A DNA stretch of 64,000 nt from Lentibacter algarum. GTDB taxonomy: Bacteria; Pseudomonadota; Alphaproteobacteria; Rhodobacterales; Rhodobacteraceae. The notes under the pieces are model-generated. The model saw nothing but the letters and a program-made list of their open reading frames with translations, was not told where the DNA came from and made no database searches. Positions 9,833-19,607 of the stretch are shown here, one piece after another (the stretch's first letter is position 1; every line of letters begins with the position of its first letter). Location of the stretch: the NCBI RefSeq assembly GCF_040580765.1, contig NZ_CP158687.1, forward strand, positions 2,852,001 to 2,916,000, read 5' to 3'. The position numbers and the translations under genes were made by a program.

Positions 9833-10642
9833 ATGTCTGACCTGCCAGGAATCGTTATCACAGGAGCCACGGGCCGCATGGGCCAAATGCTCGTCAAAAC
9901 AGTCGTCCAGTCTGGCAAGGCCCGTCTCGTCGGCGCCATTGAGCGCGAAGGCAGTGAGGCCATCGGGCAAGATATCGGCACGCTCTGCGGCCTCGGCCCT
10001 CTCGGCGTCCTCGTTGAAAGCGACCCGCTGCCAAGTTTTGCCCGCGCCCAAGCGGTGATTGATTTCACAGCGCCTGCAGCAACGCTGGAGTTTGCCGCCC
10101 TCGCAGCTCAGGCCCGCGCCGTTCATGTGATCGGCACAACAGGCATGACGGATGCCGAAATAGAGCAGCTCGCCCCTGCCGCACTCCACGCCGTGATTAT
10201 CCGCGCAGGGAATATGAGCCTCGGAGTCAATCTGCTGACACAACTTACAAAAAAGGTCGCCGCCGCACTTGATGAAGACTACGACATCGAAGTGATCGAA
10301 GCCCACCACAACCAAAAAGTCGATGCCCCCTCAGGCACGGCGCTGATGCTCGGCGAAGCCGCCGCCGAGGGCCGTGGTGTCTCGCTCAAAGACGTATCTG
10401 ATTCAGGTCGCGACGGTATAACAGGCGCACGCAAGCGCGGCGATATTGGTTTCTCTGCCATCCGCGGCGGCGATATCGTCGGCGAGCATGACGTCATGTT
10501 CGCCGCTATGGGCGAGCGCATCATCCTGCGCCACATTGCCTCTGATCGCTCGGTGTTCGCCCGTGGCGCGCTCAAGGCCGCGCTCTGGGGCCAAGACAAA
10601 TCCCCCGGCCAATACGACATGATAGACGTGCTCGGCCTGTAA
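9833..10642 (+). CDS. dapB: 4-hydroxy-tetrahydrodipicolinate reductase
   Basis: NAD(P)H-dependent second step after DapA in diaminopimelate/lysine synthesis. With ATG 9833 it is 269 residues, the family size. An in-frame ATG 20 codons upstream is rejected because the nucleotide-binding GATGRMG would be displaced from the N-terminus; here it sits at 11-17. The active-site block [15 protein letters not shown] is at 156-170 (His158/159, Lys162). It is followed by a hairpin repeat between convergent genes. Confidence 0.96.
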   Translation: MSDLPGIVITGATGRMGQMLVKTVVQSGKARLVGAIEREGSEAIGQDIGTLCGLGPLGVLVESDPLPSFARAQAVIDFTAPAATLEFAALAAQARAVHVIGTTGMTDAEIEQLAPAALHAVIIRAGNMSLGVNLLTQLTKKVAAALDEDYDIEVIEAHHNQKVDAPSGTALMLGEAAAEGRGVSLKDVSDSGRDGITGARKRGDIGFSAIRGGDIVGEHDVMFAAMGERIILRHIASDRSVFARGALKAALWGQDKSPGQYDMIDVLGL

Positions 10643-10660
10643 AAAGGGCTTAAACACCCG

Positions 10661-10723
10661 TTCTTTTTCTGTCCAAAATATTCTGGGGGTCTGGGGGCAA
10701 AGCCCCCAGTGGGGCGCAATCCC
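10661..10723. repeat. Convergent-gene hairpin repeat, copy 1
   Basis: Between dapB and the DUF1674 gene. It reads a T-rich lead with CCAAAATATTCTGGGGG, then the perfect stem CTGGGGGC-AAA-GCCCCCAG (10691-10709), then GGCGCAATCCC. Read on the minus strand, the hairpin is followed by an AATATTTTGG tract, so it can end transcription of the minus-strand gene. Four related copies lie at 33.3, 42.9, 50.6 and 55.2 kb. Confidence 0.8.
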
Positions 10724-10726
10724 TCT

Positions 10727-10906
10727 TTAAAAGTCGATAGCGATGCCCTTTTTCTCCCAGTCGCCGTAGCGTGCAGGGTCGGGGCCGTCGCGCCCGCCCA
10801 GCTCTTTGGGCCGCGCCTCAAGTTCTGCTTCGCGCGCGATACGTCGCTCTTCCGCTTCAGCCAATGCGCGTTTTGCGGCCTCTGGTAGCTCTTTCTTGTC
10901 TGACAT
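10727..10906 (-). CDS. DUF1674 small protein (SDHAF4-like)
   Basis: 59-residue protein starting MSDKKELPEAAKRALAEAEE and ending with the family signature GGRDGPDPARYGDWEKKGIAIDF (about 37-59), split here as GGRDGPDPARYGDWE then KKGIAIDF. DUF1674 proteins are related to mitochondrial SDHAF4, a chaperone of flavinylated succinate dehydrogenase subunit A; that role in this organism is inference. It is short, charged and probably cytoplasmic. The ribosome site is AAAGGAAT before ATG 10906. Confidence 0.88.
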   Translation of the reverse strand: MSDKKELPEAAKRALAEAEERRIAREAELEARPKELGGRDGPDPARYGDWEKKGIAIDF

Positions 10907-10969
10907 CAGATATTCCTTTCAGGCTCGCCCTGATATATGCCCCAAGCAACCCAATGCCAAGGATGCCCT

Positions 10970-12226
10970 ATGCCAACCCCCCGTCAAGCCGCGCTTTCTA
11001 TGCTCAATCAGGTGCTTGCAGAAGGCCGCCTCATGTCCGAGCCCGCCGCCCTGCGCGCGCTGGAAGGGCTCGATGCCCCCTCAAAAGCCCGCGCTCTGCG
11101 CCTCGCCAACGAGACCCTGCGCAACCTTGAGCGCGCCGACAAGCTTCTCAAGCCACATCTGCGCAAAGAACCCGCGTCCTATGTGATGAATCTTCTGCGC
11201 CTCGCCACAATCGAACTCGCCCAAGGCGGTGATGCCCATGGCGTCGTCAATGAAGCCGTGGCCCTCCTTAGCAAACACAAGAAATATGGCGCCATGAAAG
11301 GGCTGGCCAACGCCGTCCTGCGCAAAATCGCGGCTGAGGCTGTCGAAAAGATCAAGATCCTGCGCGCGCCACGCCTGCCCAAGTGGCTGCGCGGCCCCCT
11401 GACAGAGGCTTATTCCTCCGAAATCATGGGTCAGATCGAACTCGCTCACCTCGCAGGCGCGCCACTCGATATCTCAGTCAAATCCGACGCCCCTGCATGG
11501 GCCGAAAAACTTGGCGGGACGCTCACGCCCTTTGGCTCCATCCGTCTCCAAGATGCAGGACAAGTGACGGCGCTCGCAGGCTTTGAGGCAGGCGAATGGT
11601 GGGTTCAAGACACTGCCGCCGCACTCCCGGCGGCTCTGCTCAAAGCCAAGATGGGCGAAAAAGTGCTCGACATGTGCTGCGCACCGGGTGGCAAAACCAT
11701 GCAGCTCGCCGCCACGGGCGCCACCGTCACAGCGCTTGACGCCTCCGAGAGCCGCCTTGCGCGCGTGCGCGAAAACCTGACGCGCACAAAGCTTGCTGCG
11801 ACACTCCTCTGCGAAGATGCACTCACTCATGAAGGCACATATGACGCCGTTCTGCTCGATGCGCCCTGCTCCGCAACAGGCACGATACGCCGTCACCCCG
11901 ACCTGCCCCATGCCAAAACTGGCGAAGAGTTTGGCGCGTTGATCGAGCTACAGGCCCAGATGCTTGCCCACGCCGCTGGTTTGGTCAAAAGCGGTGGCCG
12001 CCTTGTGTTTTGCACATGCTCCCTGCTGCCCGACGAGGGTGAGGTTCAGGTCGAGGAGTTTCTTGATATGCACCCCGACTTTACAGCCGATACATCCGTG
12101 CTCGCCCACAAAGGGGTCGATCCCGCGTGGATCACAGAAGAGGGCGGCCTGCGCCTGCGCCCCGACTATTTTAACGAGATCGGCGGCATGGATGGCTTTT
12201 ATATGGCTGTGCTGAATCGCGCCTAA
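10970..12226 (+). CDS. RsmB/NOP-family rRNA (cytosine-C5) methyltransferase
   Basis: 418 residues from ATG 10970 (AAGGA 6 nt upstream; an ATG 33 bp earlier lacks a good site). The N-terminal third is a NusB-like RNA-binding domain (RQAALSMLNQVL, NLLRLATIELAQGG). The C-terminal SAM domain has VLDMCCAPGGKTMQLA, the DAPCSATGTIRRHPD loop and the nucleophile motif CTCSLLPDEGE. This is the RsmB layout (16S rRNA m5C967 in E. coli). The exact target is not provable from sequence, so I leave the symbol empty. Confidence 0.9.
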   Translation: MPTPRQAALSMLNQVLAEGRLMSEPAALRALEGLDAPSKARALRLANETLRNLERADKLLKPHLRKEPASYVMNLLRLATIELAQGGDAHGVVNEAVALLSKHKKYGAMKGLANAVLRKIAAEAVEKIKILRAPRLPKWLRGPLTEAYSSEIMGQIELAHLAGAPLDISVKSDAPAWAEKLGGTLTPFGSIRLQDAGQVTALAGFEAGEWWVQDTAAALPAALLKAKMGEKVLDMCCAPGGKTMQLAATGATVTALDASESRLARVRENLTRTKLAATLLCEDALTHEGTYDAVLLDAPCSATGTIRRHPDLPHAKTGEEFGALIELQAQMLAHAAGLVKSGGRLVFCTCSLLPDEGEVQVEEFLDMHPDFTADTSVLAHKGVDPAWITEEGGLRLRPDYFNEIGGMDGFYMAVLNRA

Positions 12227-12319
12227 TTCACTCTGCCCGCATTTGTATGGTGACCGACGCGGCCTTGCGGTGTAAGCTTGCCTCTCAAGTCGCCGCAAGA
12301 GCGCATGAGGCAGTGAAGT

Positions 12320-14053
12320 ATGTCAAAGCAAGACCCGCTCAGCGCATTTTTCGCGCGAATGTTCAACAAGATCGCCGCACGCTCGGGGGCGTTCTCCTCC
12401 GCGCCCACAGCATTTGTCTCCTCTCCTGAGCCCCGTACCATAGGGCTTTATGCCCGCGGCAAGCAGCTGGTCGCAGGCAATTACCTCTTCGCAGGGCAGC
12501 TCCTCTCTGGCGCGCGCCTTGAGTTCTGGGACCTGCCGCAAGCCAGTCCAGAGTTTCAGGCCGAGGCCCAAGGCTTCGCATGGCTGGATGATCTAGCCTC
12601 AGTTGGTGATGCCTCCGCGCGTCAGGCTGCGCAAACTTGGGTCTGGCAATGGCTTGAGCGCTACGGCCGTGGCAAAGGCCCGGGCTGGACGCCCGATCTC
12701 ACAGGCCGCCGGCTCATCCGCTGGATCAATCATGGCTTCTTTCTGCTCCAGAACCGTGAAAAAGAGCAATCCGATCTGTTCTTTCGCTCCCTCGCGCATC
12801 AAACACGCTTTCTCGGCAAAAGATGGCACGCCGCCCGCCCTGGAATTGCACGATTTGAGGCGCTCTCGGGCCTGCTTTACGCCGCCCTCTCACTGGAAGG
12901 CATGGAGCGCTTTATCGCCCCCGCGCAAAAGGCTCTGTCACGCGAATGCGCCAGCCAGATAGACAGCATGGGCGGCCTGCCCACGCGCAATCCTGAAGAG
13001 CTCTTAGAGGTTTTCACCCTCTTGTCATGGTCCGCCCTCGCCCTGCGCGAAACGGGCCACCCCGTCACGCCAGAACATGAGACAGCGCTCCTGCGCATCG
13101 CGCCCACCCTGCGCAGCCTGCGCCATGCTGACGGTGGCCTCGCCCGCTTCCACGGCGGCGGCAAAGGTATCGAAGGCCGCCTTGAGCACGCCCTCGCCGC
13201 CTCAGGCGTCAAAGCCGGTGCACCAGAGGGGCTGTCGATGGGTTATGCGCGCCTCTCTGCGGGCCGCACAAGCCTGATTGTAGATGCCGCCCTGCCGCCA
13301 CAAGGCCGCGCCAGCCATAATGCCCACGCCTCCACGTTAGCGTTTGAGCTCACATCAGGCCGCCGCCCGCTCATCGTGAGTTGTGGCTCTGGAGCATGCT
13401 TTGGGGCCGACTGGCGCCGCGCTGGCCGCGCCACACCCTCCCACAGCGGGCTCTGTATCGAAGGCGTTTCCTCTTCTCGCCTCACCAACACTGCCCGCGA
13501 CGGAACCGAACTAATCTCCACAGGACCAGCCCATGTTCCGATCGAAATCAGCTCCGCCCCCGATGGCCTACGCTTTCAAGGCGGGCATGACGGCTGGTTG
13601 CGCACCCACGGGCTAACCCACGCCCGCACCCTTGAACTCACAAGCGATGGCCGTGGCCTCGCGGGCGAAGACATGCTCTTTGCCGTCGAGGAAGCAGATA
13701 AAGTCATATTTCAAAAAGCCCTCGCGCGCGGCGTCGATGCTGGGCTGCTCTTCCAGATTCGCTTTCATCTTCATCCAGAGGTCGATGCGGCCATTGACAT
13801 GGGCGGCGCGGCGATCTCGCTGGCTCTGCGCAGTGGCGAAATCTGGGTTCTACGCTGTGAGCCAAACGCCGAGCTGAGCCTTGAACCGAGCGTTTATCTG
13901 GAAACTGGCCGCCTGAAGCCACGTGCGACGAAACAAGTCGTTCTATCTGCCCGCGCAATGGAGTATGCCACGCGCATCCGCTGGTCGCTGGCCAAGGCGC
14001 ATGACAGCGCCATAGCCATCCGCGATGTCCAGCGCGACGAATTAGAACTCTAG
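12320..14053 (+). CDS. Heparinase II/III-family protein
   Basis: 577 residues with no signal peptide visible. The N-terminal two-thirds is helical with many Trp (WTPDLTGRRLIRWINHGFFL). The C-terminal part has the heparinase II/III-like beta domain with HNAHASTLAFELTSGRRPLIVSCG, where the His-containing loop aligns with the family active site. This type sits beside purH in many Rhodobacterales and may act on an uronate-containing polymer or in envelope metabolism. The substrate is unknown. purH follows 16 bp downstream. Confidence 0.85.
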   Translation: MSKQDPLSAFFARMFNKIAARSGAFSSAPTAFVSSPEPRTIGLYARGKQLVAGNYLFAGQLLSGARLEFWDLPQASPEFQAEAQGFAWLDDLASVGDASARQAAQTWVWQWLERYGRGKGPGWTPDLTGRRLIRWINHGFFLLQNREKEQSDLFFRSLAHQTRFLGKRWHAARPGIARFEALSGLLYAALSLEGMERFIAPAQKALSRECASQIDSMGGLPTRNPEELLEVFTLLSWSALALRETGHPVTPEHETALLRIAPTLRSLRHADGGLARFHGGGKGIEGRLEHALAASGVKAGAPEGLSMGYARLSAGRTSLIVDAALPPQGRASHNAHASTLAFELTSGRRPLIVSCGSGACFGADWRRAGRATPSHSGLCIEGVSSSRLTNTARDGTELISTGPAHVPIEISSAPDGLRFQGGHDGWLRTHGLTHARTLELTSDGRGLAGEDMLFAVEEADKVIFQKALARGVDAGLLFQIRFHLHPEVDAAIDMGGAAISLALRSGEIWVLRCEPNAELSLEPSVYLETGRLKPRATKQVVLSARAMEYATRIRWSLAKAHDSAIAIRDVQRDELEL

Positions 14054-14069
14054 TTAGGACTGCTGCCAC

Positions 14070-15665
14070 ATGACATCTCCCGCTCTCGCCCCGCTCAACC
14101 GCGCGCTTCTTTCCGTCTCCGACAAAACGGGCCTCGTTGAGCTGGCCACAGCCCTCGCAGCACGCGGTGTCGAGCTTCTGTCCACAGGCGGCAGCGCCAA
14201 AACCCTGCGCGACGCGGGCCTTGATGTAAAAGATGTAGCAGAGATCACAGGCTTCCCAGAGATGATGGACGGCCGCGTCAAGACGCTTCACCCGATGGTC
14301 CACGGCGGCCTCCTCGCCCTGCGCGACAACGCGACCCACGTTGACGCCATGACAACCCATGGCATCGGTGCAATTGATCTCTTGGTCGTCAATCTCTACC
14401 CTTTTGAGGCCGCGCTCGCCCGTGGTGCTGACTATGACGAGATGATCGAAAACATCGACATCGGCGGCCCCGCCATGATCCGCGCCGCCGCGAAAAACCA
14501 CAGCTTCGTCACAACAATCGTTGATGTAGAAGACTATTCAGCGCTTCTGGCCGAGCTTGACGCCAACGATGGCCAGACAAGCTATGCCTTCCGTCAGCGG
14601 CACGCCCAGATCGCCTATGCCCGCACAGGCGCCTATGATGCCGCCGTCTCCACATGGATGGCTGGCTCAATCGGTGAAGAAACCCCACGCCGTCGCGCTT
14701 TTGCCGGAACTCTGGCACAAACGCTGCGCTACGGCGAAAACCCGCATCAGCAGGCTGCTTTTTACAAAGACGGATCTTCGCGCGCAGGCGTCGCAACTGC
14801 GACCCAGCACCAAGGCAAAGAGCTGAGCTACAACAACATCAACGACACAGACGCCGCCTTTGAACTCGTAAGCGAATTCGCCCCCGAAGACGGTCCCGCT
14901 GTTGCGATCATCAAACACGCCAACCCTTGCGGCGTGGCCCGTGGCGATACGCTTCTTGAGGCTTATTCCCGCGCCTTTGATTGCGATCGCACCTCGGCTT
15001 TCGGCGGTATCATTGCGCTCAACGGCACACTTGACGCTGCGACAGCGTCAGAAATTTGCAACATCTTCACAGAAGTTGTCATCGCACCCGATGCCACTGA
15101 AGAGGCCCGCGCCATCTTCGCCGCGAAGAAAAACCTGCGCCTCCTCACAACAGGTGCGCTGGCAGATCCACGCACTCCACAGCTCTCTTATCGTCAGGTT
15201 GCAGGCGGGCTTCTGGTACAGGACAAAGACACTGGCCACATCACACGCGATGACCTCAAAGTCGTGACAAAGCGCGCGCCTTCCGAGGCGGAACTGGCCG
15301 ATATGCTCTTTGCATGGACTGTCGCCAAGCATGTGAAATCAAACGCAATTGTATACGTTAAAGACCGCGCAACCGTGGGCGTCGGCGCAGGCCAGATGAG
15401 CCGCGTAGATAGCTCCACTATTGCCGCGCTCAAAGCCGCGCGCATGGCTGAAGAGTGCGGCTTGCCACAGAGCCTCGCACAAGGATCTGTTGTGGCATCT
15501 GACGCGTTCTTCCCCTTCGCGGACGGTCTTCTTGCCGCCGCAGAGGCGGGTGCAACAGCCATCATCCAGCCTGGTGGATCAATGCGCGACGACGATGTGA
15601 TCAAAGCAGCAGATGATGCTGGCTTGGCAATGGTCTTGACCGGTATGCGCCATTTCAGGCACTAG
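14070..15665 (+). CDS. purH: Bifunctional AICAR formyltransferase/IMP cyclohydrolase
   Basis: 531 residues. Catalyses the last two steps of IMP synthesis. The N-terminal MGS-like cyclohydrolase domain (about 1-150) has [13 protein letters not shown] and [16 protein letters not shown]. The C-terminal transformylase domain has KHANPCGVA and ends with [13 protein letters not shown], and the catalytic Lys-His is in the KHANPCG block. Length and motifs are intact. Its neighbours upstream and downstream are on the same strand with short gaps. Confidence 0.97.
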   Translation: MTSPALAPLNRALLSVSDKTGLVELATALAARGVELLSTGGSAKTLRDAGLDVKDVAEITGFPEMMDGRVKTLHPMVHGGLLALRDNATHVDAMTTHGIGAIDLLVVNLYPFEAALARGADYDEMIENIDIGGPAMIRAAAKNHSFVTTIVDVEDYSALLAELDANDGQTSYAFRQRHAQIAYARTGAYDAAVSTWMAGSIGEETPRRRAFAGTLAQTLRYGENPHQQAAFYKDGSSRAGVATATQHQGKELSYNNINDTDAAFELVSEFAPEDGPAVAIIKHANPCGVARGDTLLEAYSRAFDCDRTSAFGGIIALNGTLDAATASEICNIFTEVVIAPDATEEARAIFAAKKNLRLLTTGALADPRTPQLSYRQVAGGLLVQDKDTGHITRDDLKVVTKRAPSEAELADMLFAWTVAKHVKSNAIVYVKDRATVGVGAGQMSRVDSSTIAALKAARMAEECGLPQSLAQGSVVASDAFFPFADGLLAAAEAGATAIIQPGGSMRDDDVIKAADDAGLAMVLTGMRHFRH

Positions 15666-15681
15666 AAGGCAGAGGTCAAAA

Positions 15682-15700
15682 CAGAGCGGGAAACGCTCTG
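15682..15700. other. Hairpin between purH and lspA
   Basis: Perfect 7-bp stem CAGAGCG, loop GGAAA, CGCTCTG in the 49-bp gap between purH and lspA. No T-run follows on the plus strand, so it is not a canonical terminator. It sits just ahead of the GCAGGAGGG ribosome site of lspA and could act on mRNA processing or on lspA translation. Confidence 0.6.
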
Positions 15701-15714
15701 AGCAGGAGGGCGCG

Positions 15715-16194
15715 ATGCGCATAATGTTTTGGGTCGCGCTACTCACATTTGTAGCCGACCAGATCAGCAAGTATTTCGTGGTGCATTGGCTCAATTTGGC
15801 CCAAAGGCTCTCGATTGATGTTTATCCGCCTTTCCTCAATCTGCGGATGGCGTGGAACTACGGGGTCAACTTCGGTCTCTTCGCTGAAGACAATGACCTG
15901 ACACGCTGGGTTTTGATCACCGTTGCACTGATCATTTCAGTTGCCGTTTTCTGGTGGATTTCTCGGGAAGAGCCGAGCACACCTGGCCGCATCTCGGCGG
16001 GGCTTCTCGTCGGTGGTGCGCTGGGCAATGTGATCGACAGGGTCATTTACGGCGCAGTGGCGGATTTTCTCAACATGTCCTGCTGCGGCTTCAACAACCC
16101 ATTTTCCTTTAATATCGCGGATATCGCGGTGTTTATCGGGGCCGTGGGGCTTGTGCTTTTTACCTCAGGCGAGACTGAACAAAACCCCTCGTGA
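15715..16194 (+). CDS. lspA: Lipoprotein signal peptidase (signal peptidase II)
   Basis: 159-residue inner-membrane aspartyl protease that cleaves prolipoproteins. Four membrane segments are visible. The catalytic Asp pair is in NVIDRVIYGAVADFL (Asp117) and FNIADI (Asp136), and the WNYGVNFGLF motif is also present. The start has AGGAGGG upstream. A lipoprotein gene follows directly, and that protein is a probable substrate. Confidence 0.96.
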   Translation: MRIMFWVALLTFVADQISKYFVVHWLNLAQRLSIDVYPPFLNLRMAWNYGVNFGLFAEDNDLTRWVLITVALIISVAVFWWISREEPSTPGRISAGLLVGGALGNVIDRVIYGAVADFLNMSCCGFNNPFSFNIADIAVFIGAVGLVLFTSGETEQNPS

Positions 16195-16242
16195 CCTCGC
16201 CTGAAAAAAGGGGTAAGACATGACCAACTTAACTGGAGGTGC

Positions 16243-16776
16243 ATGATGCGCGCGCCATATCTTATGTTTGTTCTCATCGCCTCACTGGGCGTGTCTGCCT
16301 GTTCCGTCGGCCAAGAGCGCGATATTTCCATGCGTCAGCTCGACAAGCCAGGCGAAGGCCCTGACGAATTCGGCATCCTGCCAAGCCGCCCACTTGAGGC
16401 GCCCGCCGATTATTCGGCGCTACCCACGCCCACACCTGGCCAAGCAAACTTGAGTGACCGTGACCCGATTGCCGAGGGCATAGCAGCCCTCGGGGGCAAC
16501 CCTGCCAGTCGCGCTGCAACAGGTGTACCCGCTTCGGATGCAGCCCTTGTTCAGCACGCCTCGCGCAATGGCGTTGCGCCCGATATTCGCAGCACACTTG
16601 CAGCAGAAGACAAAGACTTCCGCACGCGCAAATCACGCTTCACCAAAATCCGCCTGTTCAAAACAGACCGTTATACAGAAGCCTACAAGCGCCAGACGCT
16701 CGAGCCCTATGGTGAGTGGTATAAATATCGTCGCACAGGCGTACAGACTCCCGCTGCCCCGCCACGCGGCGAGTGA
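16243..16776 (+). CDS. DUF3035-type lipoprotein
   Basis: 177 residues. A short signal sequence ends in the lipobox LGVSAC with Cys20, so it should be lipid-anchored after LspA cleavage. The mature part has LPSRPLEAPADYSALPTPTPGQANL, typical of DUF3035 (shown here in two family blocks, LPSRPLEAPADYSALP and TPGQANL), and a charged C-terminus. Function unknown. It lies between lspA and the M16 peptidase pair, a conserved order in Rhodobacterales. ATG 16243 and 16246 are adjacent behind GGAGG. Confidence 0.82.
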   Translation: MMRAPYLMFVLIASLGVSACSVGQERDISMRQLDKPGEGPDEFGILPSRPLEAPADYSALPTPTPGQANLSDRDPIAEGIAALGGNPASRAATGVPASDAALVQHASRNGVAPDIRSTLAAEDKDFRTRKSRFTKIRLFKTDRYTEAYKRQTLEPYGEWYKYRRTGVQTPAAPPRGE

Positions 16777-16872
16777 ACCACAGCCTTTCACATCTGCGTC
16801 AGTTTTGCGCCGCCTGCTTGATGCGCGGCCCAAAGCGCTTATCTTTCCCAGTATCTATTTAGGAGTGACTTC

Positions 16873-18213
16873 ATGCGCGCCCTCTTGCTGACTCTTGCAA
16901 CAAGCCTCGCCCTTGCCGCCCCTGCAAAGGCCGACATCCGCGATGCCGTAACAACCTTCACGCTCGACAACGGCATGGACGTGGTCGTCATAGAAGACAG
17001 TCGCGCTCCCGTGGTCACCCATATGGTCTGGTATCGCGCTGGCTCCGCAGACGAATTTCCTGGCACATCAGGTGTTGCGCACTTTCTTGAGCATCTCTTG
17101 TTCAAAGGCACAGACACACTCGCCCCCGGTGAGCTTTCGGCAACAGTGGCGCGCAATGGCGGCACAGACAACGCCTTCACAAGCTATGACTACACCGCTT
17201 ATTTCCAACGCGTGGCCTCTGATCGACTCGAGCTGATGATGCGCCTTGAGAGCGACCGTATGGTCAATGTCCGCCTTTCAGAGGAGGACATCCTCACAGA
17301 GCGCGAAGTCATTATTGAAGAGCGCAACCAGCGCACCGAAAACAGCCCTGGCGCGCTTTTCCGCGAGCAAAAGAACGCCGCGCAATATCTCAACCACCGC
17401 TACGGCATCCCCGTGATCGGCTGGCGCCATGAGATGGTGACCCTCGATCTTGATGCCGCGCTGGCCTATTACAAGCGCTTCTATGCGCCCAATAACGCCA
17501 TTTTGGTCGTCGCGGGCGATGTCACTCCCGAGGGGGTCCGCGCGCTCGCAGAGCAGTATTACGGCGTGTTAGAGCCTAACCCAGACCTCTCCAAGCGCGC
17601 CCGCCCCGCCGAACCACCCCAAACTGCCGAACGCCGTGTAATGTTCCGCGATGCCCGCGTCGCCCAGCCCTACCTGAGCCGCAGCTACCTCGCCCCAGAA
17701 CGTGACGCAGGCGCTCAGCGCGAAGCCGCAGCCCTCACACTGCTCGCCGAGCTCCTCGGCGGCGGAACCACAAGCTATCTCACAGAGCGCCTTCAGTTCG
17801 AAAGCCAAAAGGCCGTCTACACAGCGGCCTTCTACAACGGCGAATCACTTGATGACACCGACTTCACAGTCCTCGTCGTTCCTGCCGATGGCGTGACACT
17901 CCCCGAAGCCGAAGCCGCGATGGACGAGGCCATAGAGAGTTTTATTTCCAAACCCATCGACACAGACGCACTCGCGCGCATCAAGATGCAGATCCGCGCC
18001 TCACAGATTTACGCCCGCGACGATGTTGGCAACCTCGCCAATGTCTACGGCAGCGCTCTGGCAAGCGGCCTCACAGTGCAAGATGTGCAAGACTGGCCAG
18101 ACGTCCTTGGCTCGATCACACCCGACGAAATTATCGCCGCCGCCAAATCCGTGTTCAATCTTGACCACTCGGTGACGGGCTATCTGATGAAAGAAAAAGG
18201 AGACGCCTCATGA
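16873..18213 (+). CDS. M16-family zinc metallopeptidase (catalytic member)
   Basis: 446 residues with a signal peptide (about 1-20, APAKA). The inverted zinc motif HFLEH is at 70-74 and the third ligand is Glu149/150 in REVIIEERNQR, so this is the active partner. It resembles the processing-peptidase/PqqL branch and should act in the periplasm. The stop overlaps the start of the next M16 gene by 4 bp, and the two proteins probably form a heterodimer. Confidence 0.93.
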   Translation: MRALLLTLATSLALAAPAKADIRDAVTTFTLDNGMDVVVIEDSRAPVVTHMVWYRAGSADEFPGTSGVAHFLEHLLFKGTDTLAPGELSATVARNGGTDNAFTSYDYTAYFQRVASDRLELMMRLESDRMVNVRLSEEDILTEREVIIEERNQRTENSPGALFREQKNAAQYLNHRYGIPVIGWRHEMVTLDLDAALAYYKRFYAPNNAILVVAGDVTPEGVRALAEQYYGVLEPNPDLSKRARPAEPPQTAERRVMFRDARVAQPYLSRSYLAPERDAGAQREAAALTLLAELLGGGTTSYLTERLQFESQKAVYTAAFYNGESLDDTDFTVLVVPADGVTLPEAEAAMDEAIESFISKPIDTDALARIKMQIRASQIYARDDVGNLANVYGSALASGLTVQDVQDWPDVLGSITPDEIIAAAKSVFNLDHSVTGYLMKEKGDAS

Positions 18214-19508
18214 GAGCTTTCCTCGCCGCAGCCTTCAGCCTCGCGCTCGCGATCCCCGCCACCGCAGGCGTTACAATCGACGAATTCAAGACAGACGGCG
18301 GCCTCACCGTATGGCATGTGCAAGAAGACTCGATCCCCTTTGTCGCCTTAGAACTGCGCTTCCAAGGCGGTGCTTCGCTCGACGCCGAGGGCAAACGCGG
18401 CGCAATCAATCTGATGACAGGCCTCATTGAAGAAGGCGCAGCCGAGCTTGATGCCCGCGCCTTCGCCAAGGCCCGTGACGGCCTTGCCGCCTCATTTTCT
18501 TACGCCGTCTACGACGATACGCTTTCAGTCTCTGCCAAGTTTCTCACAGAGAACCGCGACGAAGCGCTCGAGCTTCTGCGCCAGTCGCTCACCAGCCCCC
18601 GCTTTGATCAAGACGCCATCGACCGCGTCCGCGCCCAAGTCATTTCAGGCATCCGTTCTGATGAAAAAGACCCAAGCTCTATCGCGGGTCAGGCTTTTGA
18701 CGCTCGCGTTTACGGCACGCACCCGTACGGCACAGACAGAAGCGGCACGGTTGACTCTGTCACAGCCCTCACGCGCGACGATATCCTCGCCGCCTTCCAG
18801 TCCACAGTGGTGCGCGACAGGCTCTATATCAGCGTTGTTGGCGACATTTCCCGCGAAGAGCTCGGTCCCGTGCTCGACACGTTACTCGCCGATCTCCCCG
18901 AAACAGGCGCGCCTCTGCCGCCCGCTGCCACCCCCGCGTTTGACGGCGAAACCGTCGTGATTCCTTTTGAAACGCCACAGTCTGTCGCCATGTTTGGCCA
19001 GCCTGGTGTTCCTTTTGATCACCCCGATTACTTCGCCGCCTACCTGCTGAATGTCGTGCTCGGCGGCGGTGGGTTTGAAAGCCGCCTGATGCAGGAGGTC
19101 CGCGAAAAGCGCGGCCTCACATATGGCGTCTACTCCTATCTCGTTGATAAAGACGGCGCCGATGTCTGGCTTGGCTCGGTGCAATCCGCCAACAACCGCA
19201 TCGGTGAGGCGATGGATGTCATCAAAGCCGAGTGGGCGCGTATGCAAAGCGAAGGCGTCACAGAGACAGAACTCGAAGACGCCAAGCGCTACCTCACGGG
19301 CGCTTACCCTCTTCGCTTTGACGGCAACGGCCCAATCGCCGACATCCTTGTCGGAATGCAAATGCAAGGCATGGGCACAGACTATATCGCCACGCGCAAT
19401 GACCGCGTGAACGCCGTGACGCTAGAGCAAATCAACCGCGTTGCACGCGAGTTTCTCAGACCTGAGCAACTCAGCTTCACAGTTGTTGGTCAGCCCGAAG
19501 GCCTCTAA
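18210..19508 (+). CDS. M16-family peptidase, non-catalytic partner
   Basis: 432 residues with a signal peptide (about 1-19, IPATA). It is co-linear with the preceding M16 protein, but where HxxEH should be it reads AINLMTGLIEEG, so the zinc site is absent. It keeps the C-terminal substrate-binding Arg/Tyr block REKRGLTYGVYSYL. Such active/inactive pairs resemble the beta and alpha subunits of mitochondrial processing peptidase. The peptide substrate is unknown. Confidence 0.92.
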   Translation: MRAFLAAAFSLALAIPATAGVTIDEFKTDGGLTVWHVQEDSIPFVALELRFQGGASLDAEGKRGAINLMTGLIEEGAAELDARAFAKARDGLAASFSYAVYDDTLSVSAKFLTENRDEALELLRQSLTSPRFDQDAIDRVRAQVISGIRSDEKDPSSIAGQAFDARVYGTHPYGTDRSGTVDSVTALTRDDILAAFQSTVVRDRLYISVVGDISREELGPVLDTLLADLPETGAPLPPAATPAFDGETVVIPFETPQSVAMFGQPGVPFDHPDYFAAYLLNVVLGGGGFESRLMQEVREKRGLTYGVYSYLVDKDGADVWLGSVQSANNRIGEAMDVIKAEWARMQSEGVTETELEDAKRYLTGAYPLRFDGNGPIADILVGMQMQGMGTDYIATRNDRVNAVTLEQINRVAREFLRPEQLSFTVVGQPEGL

Positions 19509-19607
19509 GGCAACCAAGCTTTACAGCATCCGTTTCCCAGACGCGCGGCCCAGAAAGCCGCGCGCCGCTGGCGTCAAATCACTTCACCAGCGCACGCTCT
19601 CTTACCT

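Noticed and set aside
9632-10315. 227-codon minus-strand frame opposite dapB
   Set aside because: dapB motifs on the plus strand are complete; the antisense product is not recognisable and has no ribosome site that I can see.
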